From G020354785 sp964461435 (GTDB lineage Bacteria; Bacteroidota; Bacteroidia; Bacteroidales; UBA10428), in the NCBI GenBank assembly GCA_964461435.1, contig CAYWUI010000011.1, positions 1 to 64,000 on the forward strand: a stretch of DNA of 64,000 nucleotides. Direction: 5' to 3'. Both the position numbers and the translations under genes were made by a program. Of this stretch, positions 37,264 through 45,135 are shown one piece after another. Under the pieces are notes generated by a model that was given only the letters and a program-made list of their open reading frames with translations, had not been told where the DNA came from and searched no databases. The stretch's first letter is position 1. Every line of letters begins with the position of its first letter.

Positions 37264-38378
37264 ATTTCAACAATTCCTTCGAGCCATAGCAATATTTTCG
37301 GATTGACAGGATCATTTGTTATTACGGTAATCATCTTTTTCTGATTCCCTTTCCTGCCGGCAGAATTGAAAACTGCCTTTACCTGGGTATTATCATCGGG
37401 CTCAATTACGGTTTTCCTGGGGGCAACAGCTGTACATCCGCACGTTGCCCAGATTCTTCTGATAATAAGATCACTTTTTCCTGTATTTTTTAAAATAAAA
37501 TTATGTTCAATTTTTTTACCCTGCTTTATTGTGCCAAAATTAAATGTTCTTGAATCAAAGTCTGCTCTTGGAGCATTTGCTTTTTTATCATCTGTAAGAC
37601 CGCTAAAATCTTCCGTGATAGTTGCAGTGACAGTAAGCATATTGTTATTCGGAATTTCGTCATTAACAGTAAGATAAAGTCTGTCTATTGTCCTGTCCCA
37701 CTCATTTTTTAATGCTGAGTTGTAAGTTATTTCAATTATTCCCTCCCCGGCGGGTTCTAATATTTCGGGCTTAAAACCAATTGTCAGAAATTCAGGTATA
37801 TTCTTTAAGGCTGGCTTTATGGATTTTTCAGCAGAACTGTTCGCTATTTTGATAGTCCTGCTTTCAGTGGTCCCCTTTACAATTTCATTAAAGGCTACGT
37901 GAGTGTATTTTAACCTGAGGTCCCCCATCTCATATTTATATTCACTGATGATCCTTGCAATTTTTTGTTCTGTAGTAACTTCTCCCTCGTCTGTGCTGAC
38001 CGTTCCTTTGATTTTTAATATAACAGGCTGACTTTCAGCATTGCTATTGATTGTGATTGATTTGGAAAAAGGGCCTGGCCTGCCCTTTGGATTGAATCTC
38101 ACTGTAACCGAGCCTGACTGGCCCGGGATTACAGGTTCTTTTGTCCACTCAGGAGTTGTACAACCGCATGAAGTTTTTACATCATTTATAATGAAGGGCA
38201 TATCCCCGATATTCACAAAGCTGAATTCGTGAAACACATAGCCGGCATCAATGTTTATGACACCAAAATCATAGACTTCTTCTTCAAACCTTATCTTTGC
38301 TTTGTTTATCTGGGCTGAAATCCCTGTAAACAGAAACAATGAAACGAAGATGACATAAAGCAGTTTTAAATTTTTCAT
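37260..38378 (-). CDS. Secreted protein with two DUF1573 domains
   Basis: A 372-residue protein with signal peptide (cleavage near ISAQ). Two copies of the DUF1573 immunoglobulin-like domain, at about 25-125 and 265-372, share the motif pattern VYDFGVINIDAG / FNFGTIKQGKK and VKTSCGCTTPEW / IWATCGCTAVAP. The middle (about 140-260) is a related beta-sandwich. Such domains are abundant in Bacteroidota envelope proteins and lack a known activity. The last four bases overlap the start of meaB. Confidence 0.88.
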   Translation of the reverse strand: MKNLKLLYVIFVSLFLFTGISAQINKAKIRFEEEVYDFGVINIDAGYVFHEFSFVNIGDMPFIINDVKTSCGCTTPEWTKEPVIPGQSGSVTVRFNPKGRPGPFSKSITINSNAESQPVILKIKGTVSTDEGEVTTEQKIARIISEYKYEMGDLRLKYTHVAFNEIVKGTTESRTIKIANSSAEKSIKPALKNIPEFLTIGFKPEILEPAGEGIIEITYNSALKNEWDRTIDRLYLTVNDEIPNNNMLTVTATITEDFSGLTDDKKANAPRADFDSRTFNFGTIKQGKKIEHNFILKNTGKSDLIIRRIWATCGCTAVAPRKTVIEPDDNTQVKAVFNSAGRKGNQKKMITVITNDPVNPKILLWLEGIVEM

Positions 38379-38508
38379 TTTCCGGTATTGTAAAATTTTA
38401 ATTGTTGTAAATTATTTTTAGTTGCAAGAAAAGCAAAATTAGAAAAAAATAAAATAATAAATTAATTTTATATTGTCTTTGGATGAATAGTTATCAATAT
38501 AACATTGC

Positions 38509-41500
38509 ATGATGATGAAACTCTCGAGGATGATATTTTTTTATTCTCTGCTTTTTGTTTTCCCAAGTGTATATAGCCAGTTTTATAACGGCCATAAGAT
38601 GAGATTCGGAAAAAACAGGGTTCAGTACAGTGATTTTTACTGGGAGTTTTACCGCTATGATAATTTCGATATATATTTTAACCAGTTCGGCATGGAACTC
38701 GCACAATATACTGCAGATTTTGCATTAAAGGAAATGCCGCGCATTGAAAGGCTTTTTAATTATAACCTGGATAAGCGAATAGTTTTTATCGTTTTTAATA
38801 AACTGTCAGATTTCAGACAAAGCAATATAGGGTTGGTAACGGGCCAAAATGAATATAATATAGGAGGGGTAACAACAATTAGCAGGAACAAGGTGTTTCT
38901 TTATTTTGAAGGAGACTACGTCAAATTCGAAGAACAAATTACTGCAGCAATTGCAAAAGTATTAATTAACGAAATACTATATGGGTTTGAATTGAAAGAT
39001 AATGTTACTAACTCAACGCTGATTAATCTGCCCGAATGGTATTTTGAGGGACTGGTTTCTTATGTGTCAAAAGGCTGGAACTTTGAAATAGAGAATAAAG
39101 TTAAAGATGGTATAATAAATAAAAGATACAAAAAGTTTAACCGTCTTATAGGAGAAGATGCCGTTTATGCCGGACATTCGTTCTGGAAATATATAGCCGA
39201 CACCTATGGAGAATCTGTGATACCGAGCATTATTTATCTTACAAGAATAAACAAAAATTCCAACTCATGCTTCCTCTATGCACTGGGCTTCTCGCTGAAG
39301 CAGCTATCCTATGACTGGATGAGTTATTATTTGGATCTTTATAAAGAAGATCAATCTCGTCAAAGCTTATCTGAAACAGGCAAAATCCTGAAACACCCGC
39401 GCAGAAAACGTGTTTACCAGCAAATAAAAATCAGTCCGGATAAAAAGTATATATCATACGTAACTAATGAGTCTGGGCAATATAAGATATGGCTTTATAA
39501 CTCCGAAACCAATAAACGTAAAAAGATTATCAGAAGAGAGCATAAACTTGAGCAGATTACTGACTATTCTTATCCTGTTTTGGCATGGCATCCCTCGGGA
39601 AAAATATTGACATTTATTACTGAAGAAGAGGGAGGATTAAGGCTGTATTATTACACACTGGCAACAAAAACACTGGAGGTAAGAAATTTTTATTATTTTG
39701 AAAAAATACTCGATTATTCGTTTTCTGATGATGGTTCACTATTTGTTTTCTCGGGGGTAAAGAAAGGCAAAACGGATATATTTGTATATACCATAGCTTC
39801 CGGCACATTTCAGCAGATAACAAATGATTATGCTGATGACTTTAATCCGAGGTTTATTAACAATTCCGAACAGATTGTTTTTTCATCCAACAGGTATTCC
39901 GATACCCTTGACAGTGAAATTAACGACAGGAGAAAGGCTTTAAGTCATAATTTGTTTATATATGATTATAAGAACAGGGATAATGAGCTTATACGCCTGT
40001 CAGATGACAAATTTGCGAATAATATTCAGCCTTATGAGCTAAGTAAAAACAAGTTTCTTATACTTAATGATAAAAGCGGTATAATAAACAGGTATGTATC
40101 CCGGTTTGATAGCACAATTAGTTATGTTGATACTGTTGTACATTACAGATACTACTCCAAATCCTTTCCTGTTTCTGATTATTCCAGGAATATCATTGAA
40201 CATGATTATAATCAGAAAGCAGGAAAACTGGGAGAAATAATTTTTGATGACGGGAGGTATCAAATATATGATCATCCAATCGATGAAGAAATTGTTCCAA
40301 GAGAGGAGCATGAGCCTACTGAATTCAGAAAGATATTCACAAAGAAAATAGCTGAGAGGGACAGCATTGAAAATACCGACAGGAAAGACATGAGCATTCA
40401 GTCAATTAAAGATAATACCATTATTACCAGTGACAGGGACACATTTGTTTTTAATGAATATGAGATTGACATTAACAATTATATTTTTGAAAAAGAAAAG
40501 ATCAATTATTACAATTCAAAGCTGAAAGATAAAAATATAACCCTGTCTTTAGATACAGCCGAGAAAAAGAGGCCCAAAATACGGATATATCAGACAGCTT
40601 TTTATCAGAATTATATTGTTAACCAGGTTGACTTTAGTTTCTTAAATGAATCTTACCAGGCATTTACGGGTGGGGCTGTATACTTTAATCCGGGCATGAA
40701 TCTGCTTTTTAAAATAGGGACAAATGATTTGTTTGATGATTATAAAATTACCGGCGGATTAAGGTTGTCATCCGACTTTAACAGTAATGAATATCTTATT
40801 AGTGTTGAAGATCTTAAGAAGCGTCTCGACAAGCAAATAGTCTTTCACAGGCAGACTTTCAGGAATGAAGGTGAAGAGGAGGGAGAAGTGTTTACAGTTA
40901 AAACCCATACCCACGAACTGTCATTTATTTTCAGGTATCCATTTGACCAGGTCAAATCATGGGTTAGAACCTTAACTTTCAGGAGCGACAGGACGGTATA
41001 TCTTGCCACTGATATTAATTATCTTGGTAAAGCGAACATATATAAAACATGGGTTGGTTTGAAGGTCGAATATATATTTGATAATACCAGGTCCCTGGGG
41101 ATGAATCTGCCAAGCGGCACCAGGTACAAATTGTTCGGTGAGTTATATCAGCAGGTAAATGACAATTTCGATGATTTGATTGTCCTGGGAATTGACTTCA
41201 GGCATTATATAAAGATACACAGGAATCTAATCTGGGCTAACAGATTTGCTGCAAGCACATCACAGGGATCAAGCAAACTGGTATATTATCTGGGAGGGGT
41301 TGATAACTGGACAAATATTACTCCTTTTAAGGTGCCCACATTTATTCCTTTAAGCGAGATACCCATAAATACCGAAGCTAACTATGCATATCAAACTGTA
41401 GCCACAAACATGAGGGGATTTTCCCAAAATGTAAGAAATGGCAACAATTTTGCCTTAATTAATACGGAAATCCGCTGGCCGATAATAAAATACTTGGCCA

Positions 41501-41814
41501 ATTACCCAATAAGTAATAGTTTTTTAGAGAATTTTCAGATTGTCGGATTTTTTGATATCGGTACTGCATGGTCCGGGTTAACGCCCTATTCCAAGGAGAA
41601 TGCTTACGATAAACAGGTGATTCCTCCCGATGGAAATGGAAATCCTATAACAATTATAATTGATACCAACAGGGAACCATTAGTTGCTGGTTATGGGGTC
41701 GGACTCCGTTCACAGCTGCTGGGCTATTTTGTAAGGCTTGACTGGGCCTGGGGAATTGAAGACGGTAAGATACGCGATAGAATTTTCTATTTTTCACTAA
41801 GCCTGGATTTTTAA
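38509..41814 (+). CDS. Propeller and beta-barrel outer-membrane protein
   Basis: A 1101-residue exported protein (signal peptide to about VYSQ). Residues about 30-280 resemble a gluzincin-like peptidase MA domain without an evident HExxH (the corresponding region reads LINLPEWYFEGLVSYVS). Residues about 300-600 form a TolB-like PD40 propeller (ISPDKKYISYVTNESGQYKIWLY, FNPRFINNSEQIVFSSNRY). From about 690 the chain is a BamA/D15-like barrel, ending with the aromatic strand FYFSLSLDF. This peptidase-like, propeller and barrel architecture recurs in Bacteroidota; its job is unknown, and assembly or surface display is a guess. It diverges from the DUF1573-meaB run. Confidence 0.8.
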   Translation: MMMKLSRMIFFYSLLFVFPSVYSQFYNGHKMRFGKNRVQYSDFYWEFYRYDNFDIYFNQFGMELAQYTADFALKEMPRIERLFNYNLDKRIVFIVFNKLSDFRQSNIGLVTGQNEYNIGGVTTISRNKVFLYFEGDYVKFEEQITAAIAKVLINEILYGFELKDNVTNSTLINLPEWYFEGLVSYVSKGWNFEIENKVKDGIINKRYKKFNRLIGEDAVYAGHSFWKYIADTYGESVIPSIIYLTRINKNSNSCFLYALGFSLKQLSYDWMSYYLDLYKEDQSRQSLSETGKILKHPRRKRVYQQIKISPDKKYISYVTNESGQYKIWLYNSETNKRKKIIRREHKLEQITDYSYPVLAWHPSGKILTFITEEEGGLRLYYYTLATKTLEVRNFYYFEKILDYSFSDDGSLFVFSGVKKGKTDIFVYTIASGTFQQITNDYADDFNPRFINNSEQIVFSSNRYSDTLDSEINDRRKALSHNLFIYDYKNRDNELIRLSDDKFANNIQPYELSKNKFLILNDKSGIINRYVSRFDSTISYVDTVVHYRYYSKSFPVSDYSRNIIEHDYNQKAGKLGEIIFDDGRYQIYDHPIDEEIVPREEHEPTEFRKIFTKKIAERDSIENTDRKDMSIQSIKDNTIITSDRDTFVFNEYEIDINNYIFEKEKINYYNSKLKDKNITLSLDTAEKKRPKIRIYQTAFYQNYIVNQVDFSFLNESYQAFTGGAVYFNPGMNLLFKIGTNDLFDDYKITGGLRLSSDFNSNEYLISVEDLKKRLDKQIVFHRQTFRNEGEEEGEVFTVKTHTHELSFIFRYPFDQVKSWVRTLTFRSDRTVYLATDINYLGKANIYKTWVGLKVEYIFDNTRSLGMNLPSGTRYKLFGELYQQVNDNFDDLIVLGIDFRHYIKIHRNLIWANRFAASTSQGSSKLVYYLGGVDNWTNITPFKVPTFIPLSEIPINTEANYAYQTVATNMRGFSQNVRNGNNFALINTEIRWPIIKYLANYPISNSFLENFQIVGFFDIGTAWSGLTPYSKENAYDKQVIPPDGNGNPITIIIDTNREPLVAGYGVGLRSQLLGYFVRLDWAWGIEDGKIRDRIFYFSLSLDF

Positions 41815-41872
41815 TTATGTTAAATAAAGATAATTTTAACAGGAAATATCTTTTAAGAATAAATATAAAGTA

Positions 41873-41880
41873 TAAATTTG
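41873..41880 (+). promoter_or_regulatory. Candidate -7 box of the ferredoxin gene
   Basis: TAAATTTG matches the Bacteroidota -7 consensus TAnnTTTG exactly. A weak -33 candidate TTTT lies 18 bases upstream (41851-41854). Transcription would begin about 20 bases before the ferredoxin start codon. Confidence 0.4.
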
Positions 41881-41907
41881 TCTATTTATTAATTAAAACT
41901 AAATGTT

Positions 41908-42096
41908 ATGGCTTACAGAATAAATGATGAATGCACTGCTTGCGGAATATGTTTACCTGAATGTCCTAATAGTGCTATAAGTGAGGGCGATCCCTATGTA
42001 ATAGATCCTGACAAATGTAACGAATGTGAAGGATTCCATGATGTACCCCAGTGCAAGGATGTTTGTCCTGTTGATGCTGTGGAGCATGCGGATTAA
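41908..42096 (+). CDS. 2[4Fe-4S] ferredoxin
   Basis: A 62-residue electron carrier. The first cluster motif is CTACGICLPECPN. The second is longer, CNECEGFHDVPQC followed by KDVCPVDAV, the insertion of eight residues between the second and third cysteines being the Allochromatium-type ferredoxin pattern. It is a single-gene unit with a plausible promoter before and a strong terminator after. It could serve hydrogenase, pyruvate:ferredoxin oxidoreductase or similar low-potential enzymes encoded elsewhere. Confidence 0.95.
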   Translation: MAYRINDECTACGICLPECPNSAISEGDPYVIDPDKCNECEGFHDVPQCKDVCPVDAVEHAD

Positions 42097-42117
42097 AGTG
42101 CATATCTCAAGAATTAG

Positions 42118-42146
42118 AAGTCTGCCTCACGGCAGACTTTTTTTTT
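42118..42146 (+). terminator. Rho-independent terminator of the ferredoxin gene
   Basis: A perfect nine-base stem AAGTCTGCC / GGCAGACTT with loop TCAC (42118-42139) runs straight into a run of T to 42146. It ends the ferredoxin transcript 22 bases after the stop. The T run overlaps the stop codon of the convergent small secreted protein. Confidence 0.9.
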
Positions 42147-42540
42147 ATTTTGAAGCTGTAAGCCATTGATCGGCATTTAACATCCAGTCTTCAATTTGCA
42201 TTTCTTCTTCCTTTACAGGTTCATCATTTATTATACTTTTTTCCCACGGATTAACACTAAACTCATTAAGCATCCAGCTTTCGATATTCATTTCTTCATC
42301 AATAGCTTCTTCATAAGTATTCTGGTTACTGGTGCCGGTAGTCATATTAAGTACACAGTCTGACTTTCTTGTCAGGTTGTCCAGTACCTCCGGTAATGAC
42401 TTTTTAAAATTGCTGGTATTTAAGTATAACCCCTGGCTAGCGGATTTCTGGCTGAAGATTCCGGTTATCATGAATACTGATAATAAGATAACAGTATATG
42501 TTCTTTTCAGAATTGCAGGTTGTTTGGTTATAGTTTTCAT
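42145..42540 (-). CDS. Small secreted protein with repeated IESWML motif
   Basis: A 131-residue protein with a signal peptide (about 1-34). The mature part is acidic and carries a near-repeat: EEMNIESWMLNE at about 83-94 and EEMQIEDWMLNA at about 112-123. A single cysteine is present. I recognise the E-[IL]-E-x-WM pattern as recurring near the C-terminus of short Bacteroidota proteins of unknown role, sometimes in stress or envelope regulons, but cannot name a family. A good Shine-Dalgarno site (AAAGGAG, about 7 bases before ATG) and a palindrome at 42691-42706 upstream suggest a regulated, translated gene. Confidence 0.75.
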   Translation of the reverse strand: MKTITKQPAILKRTYTVILLSVFMITGIFSQKSASQGLYLNTSNFKKSLPEVLDNLTRKSDCVLNMTTGTSNQNTYEEAIDEEMNIESWMLNEFSVNPWEKSIINDEPVKEEEMQIEDWMLNADQWLTASK

Positions 42541-42690
42541 TTTATATTCTCCTTTTATTTTGGTTCATAACTTTTTTATTATTCATTTATCATTTATTGT
42601 ACTACACTTTGTAATTAATTGGTTATCTGTGTCTTAGTTAAATTCAATTTTAAAAGTTTGATATTTACTGATTAATTTTGAAACATTGTG

Positions 42691-42706
42691 TGTTCGAAAA
42701 CGAACA
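42691..42706. promoter_or_regulatory. Palindrome TGTTCG-AAAA-CGAACA
   Basis: A perfect six-base inverted repeat with a four-base centre lies in the 257-base gap between the small secreted protein (start 42540) and rsmI (end 42798), about 150 bases upstream of the former. It looks like a dimeric regulator site. The protein that would bind it is unknown. The rest of the gap is AT-rich with nothing else recognised. Confidence 0.4.
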
Positions 42707-42797
42707 GAATTTGTTAAGCTTTTGCTTCTTAAATTCATAACATAAGACTACATAAAACGGAATTTGTTACAGATAAATGAAAAAAAATTTTAAAAAA

Positions 42798-43469
42798 TTA
42801 TGATTGTGGTCCCAATACAATTACTATTTCACCTTTAACAGTTTTGAATGCAAAATGTTCAGCGAGTTCAGAAAGAGTGCCGCGTATTGTTTCTTCATGT
42901 ATTTTGGTTAGTTCTCTGGAAACCGATGCCTTTCGGGAGGGGCCGAAATATTCAATGAGCTGGTTCAGTGTATATGTTAACCTGTGAGGAGCTTCATAGA
43001 ATACTATGGTCCGCTTTTCACCGGCTAATTCTTTCAGTCTTTTACTTCTGCCTTTTTTCACAGGCAGGAATCCTTCAAAGCAGAACTTATCGTCAGGCAG
43101 TCCGGAATTAACAAGGGCAGGCACAAATGCTGTGGGTCCCGGCAAACATTCGACATCAATATTGTTTTCAAGACAGGTACGGATTAATAAGTATCCGGGA
43201 TCCGAAATCGAAGGTGTGCCTGCATCTGTTACCAGGGCAATTTTTTCTCCGGTTTTTAACCTGGAGACAACGTGGCTGACAGTGCTGTGTTCGTTAAACT
43301 TATGATGGGCACGGAGCCTGGTGGAAATATTATAATGTTTTAACAAATTAGAGGTTTTCCTTGTATCCTCAGCCAGGATCAGATCAGCTTCTTCCAGTAT
43401 TTTAAGGGAACGTAATGTTATGTCTTCGAGATTACCTATGGGTGTTGGTACGATAAACAGTTTACTCAT
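42798..43469 (-). CDS. rsmI: 16S rRNA 2'-O-ribose C1402 methyltransferase RsmI
   Basis: A 223-residue tetrapyrrole-methylase-fold enzyme that methylates the 2'-hydroxyl of C1402 in 16S rRNA. The N-terminal LFIVPTPIGNLEDITLRSL, the AEDTRKTSNLLKHY motif, VTDAGTPSISDPG and LPGPTAFVPALVNSG are diagnostic. It lacks the C-terminal domain of the about 285-residue E. coli protein, as is common in Bacteroidota. The start overlaps the stop of the upstream gene by eight bases (ATGAGTAA), so the two are translationally coupled. Confidence 0.95.
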   Translation of the reverse strand: MSKLFIVPTPIGNLEDITLRSLKILEEADLILAEDTRKTSNLLKHYNISTRLRAHHKFNEHSTVSHVVSRLKTGEKIALVTDAGTPSISDPGYLLIRTCLENNIDVECLPGPTAFVPALVNSGLPDDKFCFEGFLPVKKGRSKRLKELAGEKRTIVFYEAPHRLTYTLNQLIEYFGPSRKASVSRELTKIHEETIRGTLSELAEHFAFKTVKGEIVIVLGPQS

Positions 43470-44118
43470 TTTTATTTATTATGAGTTTTCTACGAATAAG
43501 GTCCAGCAGTATCTGTACCAGCGGGCTATCCATATCCCAGTCGAAGTTACCTATCAGATAATTATAGGCTTCATTAAAATTTGTAGCATTATTGAGTACC
43601 CCAATGGTATTGTTATACATGTTTGTGTCACCATGAAACAACTCTTTTACAAAAATGAATTTATCATTTATTCCAATTGCATTTCCAATGTCGGTTATAG
43701 CTTTTGATTTCAGCTTTTCCGATAATTCGTTATACTGTTGTGATTTTGATAAGCTGTCATGAATTGATGTTGTATGACGCTTAAACCTGTCAGAGACTAT
43801 TTTAATGTCATCATCATTTTCTGCCTGTTGTTCTTCTGACAAATCGAGTGTTGCCTCTTCTTTATTTTCTGTTGATGGTGAATCATCATCAACATCAGCA
43901 TTCCCCGCATCTCCTGCAACCTGTGCTGATGGCCCGGCATTTTCTACTGAATAGGTTTCTTTCAGCATCAGCAAAATATCATACAGGTTTCTTACCTTTT
44001 CCAGGGTGAGCTCCATCTCAATGGCCCGAATTTTCTTATTGGCAGCAAAGCCGGAAATAAGTGTTCTTATTTCCTCCACATTCCCGATAATTGCTTCCAG
44101 TGTGTTTTTATAGTCCAT
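43462..44118 (-). CDS. Conserved Bacteroidota protein, coiled-coil N-terminus
   Basis: A 218-residue cytoplasmic protein without signal peptide. Residues 1-65 are helical and probably coiled-coil. A low-complexity acidic linker (about 70-120) follows, and then a conserved C-terminal block containing SIHDSLSKSQQYNELSEKL, AIGINDKFIFVKELFHGDTNMY and FDWDMDS. I recall this last block as a widespread Bacteroidota family without assigned function. It overlaps rsmI by eight bases, which hints at a role near ribosome or RNA work, but that is only positional. Confidence 0.75.
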   Translation of the reverse strand: MDYKNTLEAIIGNVEEIRTLISGFAANKKIRAIEMELTLEKVRNLYDILLMLKETYSVENAGPSAQVAGDAGNADVDDDSPSTENKEEATLDLSEEQQAENDDDIKIVSDRFKRHTTSIHDSLSKSQQYNELSEKLKSKAITDIGNAIGINDKFIFVKELFHGDTNMYNNTIGVLNNATNFNEAYNYLIGNFDWDMDSPLVQILLDLIRRKLIINKNE

Positions 44119-44141
44119 ATAAGACCTTTTTATAAGAAGTG

Positions 44142-45014
44142 TTAAATGAAATCAGAGTTATTTAAATAATCGAAGCTAATCTTCATGGATTCGAGGGGCG
44201 GATAATTTTTGCAATCGTCCTGTTCAATAAAGAAGTACTTCATCCCGGCAAGGCCTTTTTGTGCAAACAACTCCCTGAAGTTGATATTACCGTTGTCAAC
44301 CTCGGCATAATAAGCCTCTTCAGTATTGTTCATATCTTTAACATGGTAAAGCTCAAATCTTCCCGGGTATTTCTGAAAGTAATCCAGTGCGTTACTGCCT
44401 CCTTTTTTAATCCAGTATAAATCAATTTCAAAAGTTACCAGTTCCCTGTCAGTTTCCGAAAGTAGGATGTCATAGGGGATTTGCCCTTCAACAGTCTCAA
44501 ATTCAAAATTGTGATTATGATAACCGAATTTTAATCCTCGGGATTTCATTACCTCACCCATGCTGTTTAATTCTTCAGCAACTTTTTTATAGCTGTCGGC
44601 TGATACTCTTCTTTCAACGTGAAGCCAGGGTTTAATGACATATTTGAGTCCCAGTTCCGCATGTGCGTCCGCAGCTTTTTCAACATCGCCAATTTCACCA
44701 TCCTGCATTTCAATCCCTGCATGACTGCTTATTATAGCCATTCCATGATCATCTGCTATTTTCCTGAACTCGGACGGAGACTTGCCATAGAATTTGCCAT
44801 CTTCATATTTAGCCAGCTCAAGCCATTTGTAACCTATTTTGGCAATCTGCTGCAAAGTACCCGGCAGGTCTTCTTCAAGCTCCTGGCGTACCGAGTAAAT
44901 CCGGATTCCAATATCTTTTATTTTCTTTACTGTACTTGATATTACAGAAGGTATCATTAAGCTTCCTATAGCAAGTACACCTGATTTTTTTATAAAAGTT
45001 CTTCTTGTAGCCAT
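44142..45014 (-). CDS. Tat-exported sugar phosphate isomerase/epimerase-like protein
   Basis: A 290-residue protein with a twin-arginine signal (RRTFIKKS at the N-terminus), then a xylose-isomerase-like TIM barrel (about 35-285). Metal-site candidates are Glu and His in ISSHAGIE, YHNHNFEFE, TFEIDLYWIKKGG and YHVKDM. Members of this family act on sugars, inosose or hydroxypyruvate-type substrates with a divalent metal. The exported Bacteroidota forms are often assigned to sugar 3-keto chemistry, without proof here. The gene shares a strand and short gap with the coiled-coil protein and rsmI. Confidence 0.88.
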   Translation of the reverse strand: MATRRTFIKKSGVLAIGSLMIPSVISSTVKKIKDIGIRIYSVRQELEEDLPGTLQQIAKIGYKWLELAKYEDGKFYGKSPSEFRKIADDHGMAIISSHAGIEMQDGEIGDVEKAADAHAELGLKYVIKPWLHVERRVSADSYKKVAEELNSMGEVMKSRGLKFGYHNHNFEFETVEGQIPYDILLSETDRELVTFEIDLYWIKKGGSNALDYFQKYPGRFELYHVKDMNNTEEAYYAEVDNGNINFRELFAQKGLAGMKYFFIEQDDCKNYPPLESMKISFDYLNNSDFI

Positions 45015-45135
45015 ATTGCAGCTTAATTTTTTTTAATTATTAGAGGTTATAGTTATAAATAGATATAAAATACCAAAAGCTAAAATAAAAAAAATAAAAA
45101 TAAGTTTTAATTTTATCACATAGTCAATTATAATA

